DNA of 64,000 nt from the NCBI GenBank assembly GCA_023055505.1, contig JALIRH010000077.1:1240001-1304000 (forward strand). Direction: 5' to 3'. A program made the position numbers and the translations under genes. The stretch comes from Callipepla californica brunnescens (lineage: Eukaryota > Chordata > Aves > Galliformes > Odontophoridae). A model generated the notes under the pieces. That model was given only the letters and a program-made list of their open reading frames with translations. It was not told the DNA's origin and made no database searches. The first letter of the stretch is position 1; the number at the start of each line of letters is the position of its first letter. This document shows, piece by piece, positions 39,441-52,100 of the stretch.

Positions 39441-42400
39441 AATTTCACTTCAATATATGAAAGCTGGTGTGAAAAAGCAAACTCATGGTCAGAGAAAACC
39501 CATCCCTCCTAAACAGGAAACCTGGCTAGGCGCGTGTGAAGTTGAAAACAAAACAAAAATGGTAAGGTTTTCTGACAGGAAGCACATAACTCATCAGGAA
39601 AACAGTGATTTTTTCTTTAGCTAACATTTATATAGTTAACATCATTTCAAGGGAAGTTCTGTAAGGGAGGACGCATGGTATTGTCCCCTTTCATGTGTTT
39701 AAGAAATACCAATTTCCACTGCACCAAAATATCACAATAAATGTGACACATTAAAGTAATTCTAAAGTTCTGCAGTACAGATTCCTTTATTATTTTTTTT
39801 ACAATCACACTTTACTGATTACAGAAAGGTCAGCTAAGTAGAAACCTTTTAAAATACAAACCTGAACGTATCTAAAATCTCTTCAGTGAGTATTTACTGT
39901 TAGACTTGCACATCCTTTGTTCTTAATGGTCAAGGGAGCTGGTATGAAGCAGACACAGATAATATTTACAGCACTAATAGAAAATTTACTGTAATTAATT
40001 AACTCCCTGAATGCTATTCAAGTGTTAAATCCTCGCCTAAATTACCTTGATCTAATGATACCTGTTGGTTCCAGGCACCGTAATTAATCCAAACATCATG
40101 GGAGATGGATGCTCTAAATAATTAGTGATCCTCTTCAGTGACTGAAATACCAAAGTGCAGCTTTCTTGAAACACACACTGCACTGAAACAAGACTACTTA
40201 TGTTTCCCCTAGTGACTGAATGCCTACCTGAAATGTTGCACTGCTCTGATCAAGAAGCAGAAAGGCAGAATTGTGCATGGTGTCTGTGTCTTCACTGGAG
40301 CACCCCAAGGCCCCAGCAGCAGACTATTAGGAAAAGCTGCTCCACCACATCTTTGCCTAGCATCTAGGACACAACAGCTTTTATTCCGTTTTCCTTAACA
40401 ACAGCCTGTGGCAAAGATTAAACTATACCACTAGGTGAGCAAATAGCTTTCAGTGGCTGGTCCTTCGGAGGGCACTGCCGTGGCAAAGAGACTACCTTGA
40501 CTTCCCAAGGAGCACCACATTTCTGCATGCTCCAGACTGTAGTATGTTTATTTAGCTTCTCAGTTCTAAGCCTCACCAATCTGATTTAAGCTCCTGTAAG
40601 GACTACCGTGCAAACCCATGGGTGTTTTAGCCACACTTGAAAGTTAAATAATTGTGGCACTTCACGCTTATTAATCAATGCCAGATGCTCAGAAACACAT
40701 AGATGGAACACAAAAAAAAAATGCCATTTCAACAACTTAGAAAAGAAAGATGGACAACGGCCTTCTTCTGAACTTCCAAAATAGATTAGCAATCTGGTGA
40801 CTGCACTCCAGGAAAAGAGGACACGTAAAGCTGAGTCTTCTGTGACACAGGATAATCTGAGCACTGAGAGAATAGAATGCTATTTAGGTGCACTGAATTG
40901 CTAGCTCCCGACTGGCTTTGTGAACAAGGCACTCAGCTGCTCTGTTTTTCTAGGACTTGAGCAGTCAAAATCAGTGCAGGTGGGTATAGTGCTGGGTGAG
41001 TATTTTCATGACTGGACATTTGTATTTGGAGGTTTAAATTCTTCTTAAATCATACAGTACACAGTAAAACAATAGTGGAGCTTCTTGTACTATATATAAA
41101 TGAGTCAACACACATGCTCATCCAAGCCAAAAATAAACAGCATGGAAAACATTTTCTTCAATCAAAAGTGAAGAATACATTTTATTTCCAGATATTCTGA
41201 AATGCAAAGACAAATTCTTGCCTTGAATTCTCATCCACAGTTTTATTTTAGCTTAGCATTTTCATTTTCCACTCACCTGTCATTCTTCTGCCCATCTACA
41301 ACTCTGCCCCATTGCTAAGTAAAGAAAAAGTATTTTCCTGACTACTCAGCTAATGCATCCTTAATTGTTTGTCAGACTGTAGGGTTAATGGTGAGAGGTG
41401 GCAGGTTGTGGTATTCCAAGGTCAGAGAAAAACCAAGAGCCCGTTAATGCTCTAGTTTATCAATCAGAGCAACAATAACTTAGGACGCATAGTCCAGCAT
41501 TTTAAGCAATCCAGAGTGTTACAAGGCATGTAAAGTGATGAAGTGGTGTCAGCCAGGCCACGTGGCTAAAATGGAAAGTCATCTCACTTCATGAGGGCAT
41601 AAGTAATTTTGATGGAATAAGCAGTCCCTAAAAGTCAAAAGGCAGTATGTGAGGACAGGACTATCACCAAACAACATTAAACAGATAAATAAACCTTGGG
41701 GCTTAGAGTACAGAAGCATCAACTATTTAGTCTTGTAACAATATTGTTAAAAGTCCTTTAGGCCCTCTATTAATGAGATAGAAAAAGAAGCAGGGGAAAA
41801 AATGATTAAAACAAAACTGCAAGGTGTGCAAAGAAGAGACTTTTCCAGTACAGAACTGTATTCAGACTTCACAGATGGCAACAGGAAGAGTTAGCTTGGA
41901 GAATGCGAGGGAAAAACAAGAGTTGAAACCATATTACTAGCCAAATATCCCACTCAATTTATAATGCAGAGAGAACAGGAAGGGCACACAGTGTTGGCCT
42001 GGCTTTGTTGAGGCTACAGGGGAAAGAGTTTGAGCCTCAGAAGATTGGGAATCCAATAACCTGCATGGTTAGAAAGCTAGAGGTTGGAACAACCAAAAGA
42101 AGACCCTGTCAAGGCTGGAGAATGCAACCAGTGTGGATATGAGGTCAATGTTACAGACAGGAAAGCTGATGAAACTTCCTGTCCATCCTCTTTCTTTCAG
42201 GAGAGCTGGTTCCAGAGACCTGGTATGGGCTTCACCTACCTAACAAGCATTGCTTATCTCTATGTATAAAAAAATTCTTATTTTGATGGTGAAGATGTTG
42301 AAAAGACAAGACAGGGCAATCACCTTGAGACAGTGAAATTATAAGCAGTTCAGGATAAATTTCTTTTTGAAAACTTCACGTATTTCAGAGCACAGAAATT

Positions 42401-43459
42401 ATTCCCCCCTTCCTCCCCATCTAAGTATTTAATCTAAAATGCAGTACCTTGTACACTATTATCTAAAAAACAAATGAGCTGAGGCCATGTCCCTTTAAGA
42501 TCTATGTTAGAGTAGATAAATATCTTTGTCTGCAACAAAATTTTCCTGAAAAATGTTATTGACATTAAAATCTTGAGTGCTGTTTACAATTTGTGACAGA
42601 AATTCACTGGCCGAAATTATGAAGAATCTGAACTTTCTCAGAAACGTATAAAATAGCTATATATGTACAAAATACCCATAATATTCTTTATTTTTTTCCA
42701 CCAGTTAAGGGTTCTAGCATGTGCTCTACATATCTTTGCTCCTGAAGGTTATGAACACACCCCACTGTTAAAACACAGCTGACCATGTCTGAGCAGGAGG
42801 CTGTAGTCCTCCTCACACCATGTGCAATCCTAGTTATCCTGGGATCACTATTCCTAAAACATAACAACCTGAATAGAAATACAAGATGTAAAAAAGCCAA
42901 CAGCTTTGTTATAACCATAGTGGATAGTTTTAATCAATAACAGAAAAATGAAGAACTTATTTTCCCTTTAAATATTTTCCAAATGTGAAAGGAACAAGCA
43001 AACACAGTATGGGTTGTACAAAATACACAAACTTAAAAGTATATTCGATTCTTATTCATTGTTTCAAACAGTCTACTGTTGGATGAAAAGAAATCTGTTT
43101 TTGTTCTGTGTTATCTATCTAAAATACGCCAACATAATTTAAATTAAGTTGCATCTACCTGCTGAATATACTTAGATTTTAGGGAAACTGAAACCAGTTC
43201 TTCAATCAGTGATGATCTTCTCACAGGCATTAATTGGAATTTTCAATACAGAGGATCTTGACAACAAGCTGCACGTGAACTAGTCTGGAGAACACTAGTT
43301 CTGTAACAATAGGGATCTTTTTCTTAAGGAGACACCATGGTTTTTCTGATTTGAACTAGTTAAGAAGGTCCCCTGTGAAATTTCACTGACATGTGAACAG
43401 CCATCAACATCATTAGTGAGAACAGTCTGCCATGTTAACCAACTCTCAAATTTACACGA

Positions 43460-43715
43460 ATGCGTGTATTTTTGCACGAATGGCTACATTAGAAAGAGTG
43501 TGGTCAGTAGGTCAAGGGAGGTAATCCTCCCCTCTGCTCTGCCCTGGGGAGGCCACATCTGGAGCAGTGTGCCCAGTTCTGGACTCCTCAGTTCAAGACA
43601 GCCAGGAAAATGCTGGAGACAATCCAGCAGAGAGCTATAATCCAGCAGCATAGCTCCCTTATGAGGAAAGGCTGAGAGCCCTGGGGCTGTTCAGCCTGGA
43701 GAGGAGCAGATTGAT
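43460..43715 (+). mobile_element. CR1 LINE fragment, internal piece
   Basis: AAAGAGTGTGGTCAGTAGGT, CAAGGGAGGTAATCCTCCCC, GGGGAGGCCACATCTGGAGC and GGGGCTGTTCAGCCTGGAGA lie in the CR1 order and orientation. A short deletion is present around 43640, where the segment between CAGAGAGCTATAA and TATGAGGAAAGG is shortened. No 3' tail is present. Confidence 0.88.
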
Positions 43716-44051
43716 CATCTGAGCTGCCCCATTTCAGCTGTTTATTAATCAAAAAATGAGGGACTTCTACAGCTTTATTTTTGGTACCTGCCTGGTGTGT
43801 GGCAAGTCCAGCTAACTCTTCATCCCTTTGAATAGTGTCAGCAGAATCTTAGTGTGCATGAGAAGTTAAGTCTGCGTTTCAAGTAAGCCACATTCCATAA
43901 CAATTTTAAGAACAGAAGTGTCCCTGCTGTGAAAAGAAAGCATCTTACCAAAAGGAAACAGCTACAGCCAGGTAAGAGACCCAAACCAAGAAAACAGAAA
44001 AGAGAACACACAAGCTAAAAGGTGTGACCACATTACACTTCAAGAGCAATC

Positions 44052-44064
44052 AACACACACACAC
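44052..44064. repeat. Short (CA)n microsatellite
   Basis: About six CA units. It is too short to be strongly polymorphic. Confidence 0.7.
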
Positions 44065-45181
44065 AGATACAAAGCTAGTAAAAACAAAAACAAAAAACCT
44101 ACATGATACTGAGGGAGGAAAGCAGATAAGGAGATAGCAGGGAAGTGAACACAAGATAGCTCTATGTCTCAAGAACACACAGAACCAAATAGTTAAGTGA
44201 TGCAGTGCTTTTTTGCTCAGCCTCCTGTTTGTCAGGGGACTGCTATACTAGTTAAGAACTTATGTTTTCTGAGAAATGATGAGCATTATGCTAGCATCGA
44301 GAAGTCATTAATATCTTCTACTGATGAAAGGTATTAATCCCACTTCTTTGGATAGTACTTACTAGGGAACCTAAACCCTGCCTTCACTGGCCTTCAGTAG
44401 CCTTTCTATGCTTGGAATGGTATTTCAGCAGCACAATGTAGTCCAAAAACAAAAGCAATTTTTGTATTTACATTATCACATTTCACAGCTGGAAGTTTGA
44501 GATGAAAGCAAGTGAACTCACAGCTATCAAGGCCACTCTTGATAACAGTCCACAAGTAACAAAAATAAAAACATTAAGATGAAGTACTGAAGAGAGCTGT
44601 AGCCAGGATTTTAATGGAAAAAGGGCAGGCTCTGTTACAGTTACACCTTATCACCATGGAAAAATACAAAGGCTCTAAAACTTTACAAATACTCTGAGGA
44701 AAAAGAATCTGAGCAACTACTGAGCAAGAAGGCAAATCTTTGTAAATGGAAGTAGCTGAAGCAGCGTGCCAAAGAAACAACACATGAGATTTTCCTTCTG
44801 CACCAGTCAAGACAGGGCGAGCAAGGGTCCAAAACAGCAGAGATTTCTTGATGGTTTCTAAACAAACTGGCAAAGATTTTTCTGTTTCAGTGTTAAAGTT
44901 GAACACCAGCTTCTGGAATAGACGAGGTAACATGGATGTATTATTTTATATCTTTCCTTATAAAGAGTAATTTTAAGGTCACACGCTTAGAGACTTCTCC
45001 ATCTATGCTATTATTCCATGGCACGAGACCACAGGAGAATGGCTGCACTGCATTTATCTCGCCTGACTTCGCTAAGGTACATTCCTCTTGTTGACACTGC
45101 TGCAGACTTTTAGTGGACTATTTCAAGTACCTGGCTACATACTGTAGCAGCTCATTTCTTAATCCTTCAGAGGAAACTCAC

Positions 45182-45275
45182 CCCATCTGGTCTGCCATCC
45201 GAGGCTGTAACGATCAGAATATAGCGATCAGTGCTTTCTCTGTCCAAGGGTTTTCCTAAGGCTAGCAGTCCAGAA
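45182..45275 (-). CDS. PCDH15: PCDH15 exon: EC6, DRE strand and XDX strand
   Basis: The exon has 94 bases. The first base completes a Ser codon, then 31 codons follow. The acceptor is TTTTGTTACTAG|T and the donor GATGGG|GTGAGT. The product reads [20 protein letters not shown] and then [15 protein letters not shown] is the canonical DRE calcium motif of EC6, and ASDG carries the XDX Asp. The alignment with human PCDH15, as remembered, is residue for residue. The conservative changes include Pro for Ala before LDRE and Val for Ile before TASDG. The exon returns the frame to phase 0. Confidence 0.95.
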
Positions 45276-46637
45276 CTAGTAACAAAACAGAAACACAAAA
45301 CATTATCAAAATGACAATTTTTAAATGTCTATGAGCACTTTTGTTCCACTACTTTGCACGACATGACTACTCTCCTTGAGCAAGTTAATAAGCTTTTAAG
45401 GCTTTATTACCACTGAAAGCATGTTTTGTATAGGTAAAAGCTAATAAAGATGAGCAACTTTCTTAGCTTTTTGCTTCAGTACATGTGTAATTCGGGACTA
45501 AAATAGAAACACAGTAATATACAGGATTACAGATAGTCCTACAAAGAGCTCTCATTTGTTAGGAAGCTGCAGTGCTATAACAAATGAGAGAGAACCGAAA
45601 GCAGTCTATCAATCACAGCGGAGTACCGATAGCCCTGACAGGATTACAGCACTAAACTTTGGGAATACGACATGGATGGTTATAAAAATGAATGTCCTTA
45701 GAGTTTTATAGGAAAAGGCTACTTACTTCCATGTTGCGTAAGTGTAAGAAAAGTGCTGCTATGAGCTAGAGTCCTTTCAGTGCAAGAACAAGACTTACTA
45801 TATTCCCTAATAATAAAGTATTAACGCAGACATGAATGTTATGGAGAATAAATAATGATATTGTGATTATTGATGCTCATTTATTATGAAAGACAATTTG
45901 GAGACCACGTACACAAGGAATAAAATAAACAACGAACTGAAGTGCTGCTTCAACAGTGAGGCAAACGCCTGTAAACACAGACACATTAAGTAACTTGGAT
46001 TTCATTTCTAGGATGCTCTGATTTCCTCCTGCAGAATTCTGACAGCTACCAGAAGGTTCTCCAGAGCAAGACAGGGACAACATTCTATCATGGACTCATA
46101 CGTTCTGAATTAGGAAAGACCAGAAATCCGTTACTGAGTTGGAAGTCCTGTCTGAGCAAGCCAACCTCAGCTCAACCTCCCTGGCACAACTGATCCTCCC
46201 ATGACATAAAGCACATACTGTTTTTTGGTGTCTGCTTAGAACATCGTCAATCAGGCAACAAACAAATGCCTCTCTTCAACAACACTCAATCCACAGTGTA
46301 TATGACAAATATGCACTAACAAACATGGACACACAATGATATTTGTCCTCTTGTAGCATGGGTGAGTAGCTTCTTCTATGAAACTCCAGCATGGCAATTT
46401 TTCTGTCTTGATACGCAATGACTTTCCACGTTATTTCATTTATTTTTATGGGCACATCAGAGGCCCAAGACTTTGCTGGGCGTAAGTGTAACTTTAACTG
46501 GTTGAGTGTGATCTACATTCATAACCTAACAACAACTACTTGCTTAAAAGTTGCTATCTTTTCTTCATTTTCTACGGCATACAATCTTGTTCCAGAAGAA
46601 TAAACACAACTCCAGAGAAATGGACAGATTTTTTGGA

Positions 46638-46727
46638 GTATATATTTATATATGTATATTATATATATTTTATTTATATATATATGTTTATTTATATAGG
46701 CATATGTATAAAATATTTTATAAATAC
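46638..46727. repeat. AT-rich (TA)n/(TTTA)n low-complexity tract
   Basis: About 90 bases almost entirely of A and T with TATATATA and TTTATTTATA units. Open frames across it, rich in Tyr and Ile, are artefacts. Confidence 0.85.
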
Positions 46728-48082
46728 ACATGCATGAAACAATAGACCTATCTCTAGCAATTCTTTTTTTTCTTAGTAAAGTAACAGTGAAAAAAAAAAC
46801 AAAAAAACCATGAAATAATTACATGTAAAATATTAATTCACAAAAGAAGCAAAGGTGAACTAAAAACAGAATACTGACAACAAATACTTCCTTACTAACA
46901 TTGACCTACAGCTGCATGCATCTGTGTCAGTTTTTGCAATACTTATGCACTATCCTGTACTGATTTATCAGTCCCTTCCTTTCTACCACTTGAGCAGCAG
47001 CTGATTTATACAGACTCCTGAGTTTAAATCAAGGATTCAGATGTACTTGCATTCATTTAACATCCCAGCTTTCAATCACCACTCTCTCTGGTATGGAACA
47101 TTACAGGGCACTGAATCAGTACAGATTGTGATGAAGTTATTTTACCAAAGGAAAAAACTAAACCATTACATGTTCCTCCAACTGATTCCTAGATAAAAGA
47201 GATGTAGTAGATAATGTACCACTGACAACATTCACTATCCATGCTGTTAGGTGGGCAACTACACAGCGGATAACTGAAATGTTCCATGATGCAAGAAAAT
47301 AATTCAAATGAGAAAAAAGGAGAGGAGACGGAGTCATGGTCACTGCTTTGGCCTTAAAGATTTTGCCTAAAAAAGGATTGCTCCTCACGTAAAAACACCT
47401 CATGTAGCCTTCATAAGCCAATCACAAACTGAAAGCTTTAATATTAATCCTACTTCAAGCTTCCCTCCAGGCATTTCAGCATTTACAAGAAAACGTGTGA
47501 ACAGCTGTACAAATACTTTGCAGGGCAAGACATGTAAGGAGAACAGAAAGGAGAAAACACTTTGAAGAGCTCTGCTTTTTACCAAGAGGCATCATGAGAT
47601 CAAAAGATGGGGGTAACTGCTGAGTTTGTGCTTAAACCCCTCCAAACACTGTTATGTTCAGACACGCACATGGAGGGAAGCGAGCATGGGGACATTGCAG
47701 GTCAGGTTGCTCATGAGAGGCTCTGGAGACTGTGTGGCATCGTGCAGGAGAGCCACTGTCCCTCCCTTATAGGGAGACTGTCCCTGTAAGGACAGGTGAC
47801 ATGGATCAAGGTGGTGAAGCCTACAGGTGCCCCCAGGGCCTGGCACCTGCAACACTGCCCAAAGACACAGACACGTGCTGTGTCCATAGTCTTCAGAGAG
47901 CACATCAGTGTTTTCTTACCTGTTTTCAGACTCAGTTCATGGCTGTGAATTCACATACCATATATAAAACCTTTGCTTCAGCCTATGTCTGCACTGTTTA
48001 CATCCAAAGCTGAACAATACGGGAGCTGCTCTCAACACAGTGGGTTTAGCAGGCCACCCACGGATGCCCAGAATGCGTGCAC

Positions 48083-48105
48083 TTTATTTATTTATTTATT
48101 TATTA
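48083..48105. repeat. (TTTA)n tetranucleotide microsatellite
   Basis: Five and a half TTTA units, about 25 bases left of the CR1 fragment at 48130. Confidence 0.88.
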
Positions 48106-48129
48106 ATCTCTCTAGTATGGATAAATATC

Positions 48130-48420
48130 ACAGGAAGGGCCACCAACCTCCAGATCTGGTACTAGACCAGGTTGCCCAGGGCCCCATACAAGCTGGTCTT
48201 GAACATCCCCAGGGATGGGACATCCACAGCCTCTCTGTGCCAGCACCTCACCACTCTCTCTGTGAAGAACTTCTCCCTGACATCTAATCTGAACCTTCCC
48301 TCCTTGGGTTTATAACCAGCCCCCTTTGACCTACCACTGTCTACCCTTGTAAAAAGTCTATTCCCTTCCTTTTTATAATCCCCTTTTAAATCTTGGAAGG
48401 CTGCAATGAAGTCTCAAAAT
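48130..48420 (-). mobile_element. CR1 LINE fragment near 3' end
   Basis: ACTAGACCAGGTTGCCCAGG, CCACAGCCTCTCTGTGCCAG, CACTCTCTCTGTGAAGAACT and AATCTTGGAAGGCTGCAATG are reverse complements of successive CR1 landmarks. The terminal octamers are not visible at the left edge. Confidence 0.9.
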
Positions 48421-49073
48421 TATTCAGAATATAAGGACCCATACAATCTCCCTCACACCAAACTAGGAGAGTTTTTACAATCATACTCATGCTACGAGCA
48501 AGCAAGAAAACCCCAGGTTACATCTGTCCTACCACCTACCACAGGATGTCAGCTCTCCACCCTCCATTCTTCCTGCAAATAAGAAAGATATCCTGGAATA
48601 TAAATAACAGTTGCTTGTGCAAAATAAAGGAGATGAGGCAGATACAGACCTGCATGTCCTGAAGTACCCTCTCTTCCCAACACTAAATTGGTATTCAGTT
48701 TAAGGATAAGAGGCTATAAAACAAAGCTCAAAAGATTTTCCACCACAGACCAAAATTCTTGAGGTGGGAATCTAAAGCAAAAATTGTACCTGTCATTAGT
48801 CAAGAGCTGACAAGTGTAAAGGTTTTTAATTAATCCCTGGTCACTCTTTTAAATAGAAAATTTCCACCTCAATGGGCTTTACCTACTAAAGTGTTTAAAA
48901 TAAATAAATAGTCCCCTGTGAAAAACTCCTGAGTGCAGAAGCATTCACAGAGCTCTCATTAGTGTCCAAGGACACTGAATACGTCTGATTACAAGTCTTT
49001 TGTTTTGCTCTCAGCCCACATACTCATTTGACTGGAAAGTTACAGGTCTATATTCTAAGGCTTTTCCACTTAC

Positions 49074-49153
49074 CTTTGAGAGAGATTAAAAACTTGTTGC
49101 GGATCTCCATTTTCAATGAGGTATCTTATGGGGTCACCCTCTCTATCAAAAGC
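49074..49153 (-). CDS. PCDH15: PCDH15 exon: EC6, central strands
   Basis: The exon has 80 bases: 26 codons plus two bases. The acceptor is TTTTTTCCTAAAG|GC and the donor CAAAG|GTAAGT. It encodes [19 protein letters not shown] followed by QVFNLSQ. The first part is the DXD-region loop of EC6, which reads F-D-R-E-G-D here; the human protein, from memory, has Thr in place of Phe (ATDREGD). NLS is a possible N-glycosylation site. Despite its short length, both junctions are strong and the residues are continuous with the exons on each side, so it is a genuine small exon. It enters in phase 0 and leaves with two bases over. Confidence 0.95.
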
Positions 49154-52100
49154 CTTTAGGAAAAAAGGAGATAAAATGAAGTCAGTTACAAAGCTCTTTC
49201 TTCTTCCCTTCAATTTATTAGCTGGAAAATTAACCCCTGAAGTTTCATTGAAGTTCTCTACAGGAATGAGGCTGATGTATTTCAAAGGCAGTGCTAATAA
49301 TTACAGATGGGCTGCTTAAGATCAAGATGTAGCACATCAGAATTCTTATCCTACAGATGAATAGCAGTATCCTAAAGACAGACTTCCAAATCATTAATAT
49401 GTGTGAGCACACAGAAATGCAATATGAATCTCAAACTTTATTCAGTTACTTTTGCTCAACTGCAGATCAATAAAACCGATCTTTTTGTTTCCTTCATTCC
49501 AATTTCTTGTTCCCATTTCTTATCTAGGTTAATTTACCAGAACCCCAGTCCTTTTGCTTATGCACTGAGAAGCACGGCTATATCAGCATTCACCTTACAC
49601 CTTAATTTCTTTCTTGGGGGATGAAAATCTAGATGAGAACTTAGAAAAGAGCTATTAACAGCATCAAAGCAAGTCTGTTACACTTACTAGATGGCAAAAC
49701 AATTTTTCTGAAGTTCAGTAAACTACTTGTGAGGATAAGCTTCTGCTAAACTGGTTTACACATACCTTTTCCCCCCCCAAAGACTATTAGGTGCTTTCCA
49801 GAGAAAACACTGTTTTCTGAACCGGATCACAGTTACAAAAATTCAGCATGCAAAATATAAAAAGTGACAGGAAAAACAACAAAAATATTTCTACAAGTAT
49901 GGCAAGAAGACTGACCAACAAGTTCAACATATAGGATTTAGAGGAGACATAAGAAATGAAAAGAAGATAAGGAGAGTAAGTATTTTGGTGTTTCCCATTT
50001 TCAACAGGTATTTTCTTTCTTATCTACTTTTCTGTAGGCACTTGCAGTAGACCAAAGTCAAGGACTGTGTACCTTTGGGCAAACCAACAAAGAATGGTTC
50101 TTAAGGTAAAAAATATATACATATATATACCATGTAAATAAACAAGCAAATAGAATCAACAAAACCTCCCAACCTAACTCCCCATCCACAAAGAAGAACA
50201 AGCAATGTTCAAGTTAGAGGAAATCTGAGAAGCGTGGAACTACACCACTAAGTAAAAGCAGGAAGGATGATGTTGAGCAAATGGCTAAAACTTTGCATCC
50301 CAGCTGCAATCACAGAATCACAGAGTTGTTGGGGTTGGAAGGGACCTCTAGAGATCATCGAGTCCAACCCCCTACCAAAGCAGCTCCATAAACCAGGATG
50401 CACAGGTAGGCGTCCAGGCAGGGCTTTAACATCCCCAGAGAAGGAGACTCCACCACCTCTGTGTGCAGCTCCAGTGCTCCGTCACTGCACTGTGAAGAAG
50501 TGTCCTTGCACATTTATCAAGCAGGTAACAAAATTAACTGTGGCTACAAAGGGGTAAAATTTCAAATGAGAATAGGGGAAGAACAACACAAAGAATACGT
50601 ACATAAACAGAGCATCTCCAAATGATCTGCTGAAATTACAGCCTGATGAAATTCATCCTAGTGTATAAAAACATGGGCTGAAGCAATCTCAAAGCCATTA
50701 GCAGTTTTCTTTGAAAACTCACAGAGGACAAACGTGCTGAAGGGCAAACACGAGCTACATCTTTCACAAAGGAAAGAGGCAGGAAATCACACAGTAGACA
50801 GGTAGAGCTCAATTCCCAGAAAACAACAAATAATCAAATTATTTCTAAGTACTTGAGTTGACAATATGGAGATGGATAATAGCAAAGCTAAATTTCTGAG
50901 AACAAAAGACGTCAAAGCAATCTAATTTTCTTTTACAACAGGACAAGTCTTGTAAGTATGGGAAAAAACTGGGGATGTAATAATGCATTCTCACCAGAGT
51001 AGGGTGCAATGTCACACTGCTTTATGTGACACTGTCACAAACGAGTTAAGAAAACACTGTGACCACATGGAAGGTGGGATTAAGCTAGAATTAAACTGAT
51101 CACAAATTAAGGTTCAGACAGCATCAGATATCATTCAGTATAGCAAAGGTGTGTACAATTCCTCCAGAACTGATCCACGTTTTCGTTAACACCATCAGTG
51201 GCACTAGAGGGGGATTGGTTTATGAGATCCACAGGTGGCACCAAGAGACAGGAGGTACTAGCACATTAAACGGTGTCAGCAGAATCCTGATGGCCTTACT
51301 GACGACAGGAAGGGACAAGATTTTGCTTGGTTAAGACAAGGAAAAAAAAACTGTTAACCAAGAGGATGAAAACTATTTACTGTTTACTAATACCAGATAT
51401 AGAAAATGTGACCTATGAGGACAACAGTAGATCCTGAATCACTGAAACCACACTGCTGCTTCTGCCTTTAATGGTTCTTTCCATAGTTTCCCATCAGGAT
51501 ATTCTCTTAACCTTATTTCCAGGGGGATCTGCTCTCAACTCACATATGAGATCGTTCCAGAGGCTCAGTTGTGGTCTACACTCATTTTGTAACAAGACTG
51601 GAGTTGCTCAGAAAGACACTAAGAAATAAAAGACTGTAAATAAGAACAAGTTATTTCATATCTAAGATTAAAAATCTGCAGTTCAGAAGAAAGCAACCTA
51701 CACTTACTGTTTCTCAGCCAACTGCACACAGTGATTTCTGACAGAGTGCATGTCACCTCTTTGTTTGGCACCACACCTGCACTACAATAACAGTCCTACT
51801 TCTGTACTGTAGACTCCCAGAAAGATGAGATTTGCATATTTTAATTACCGTCTGGTAAAATGCAAAGCAATAAAGCCTCCCAGGCATGCAATAAACTCAG
51901 GTTTATTTACAAATTAATACAGAGAAGATCGTTTAATACCACATTACTTAGTCTCAACTGCTGTTAATTAAAGCACCGATCACAACCAACAGGGTATATT
52001 ATAAAATAAATAACACATACATAAGAAATAATGTTAACCTTCCTTCATCTACATTAATATATCAATAAGACTGCTTGTGAAATTAAAAATCGTCATGAAA

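Larger units (their letters stand above)
32524..45181 (-). other. PCDH15: PCDH15 intron, about 12.7 kb, within EC6
   Basis: The intron runs from donor GTGAGT at 45181 to acceptor TGCAG at 32524. It contains a CR1 fragment with a long reverse-transcriptase reading frame at 38930-39440, another CR1 piece at 43460-43715, a 21 bp exact tandem duplication at 37898-37939 and a short (CA)n at 44052-44064. The stretch 32524-37890 has no recognisable element. Confidence 0.8.
45276..49073 (-). other. PCDH15: PCDH15 intron, about 3.8 kb, within EC6
   Basis: The intron runs from donor GTAAGT at 49073 to acceptor ACTAG at 45276. It holds an AT-rich tract at 46638-46727, a (TTTA)n run at 48083-48105 and a CR1 fragment at 48130-48420. 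A relatively GC-rich piece at 47690-47890 has no identified origin. Confidence 0.8.

Noticed and set aside
46083..46160. Possible decayed CR1 3' end on the minus strand
   Set aside because: ATCATGGACTCATACGTTCT followed by TTAGGAAAGACC only loosely resembles a CR1 tail. It is too diverged to list.
51200..51220. Second CTCF-like site (CACTAGAGGGGGA)
   Set aside because: The conserved C after GG is replaced and at least two core positions fail.
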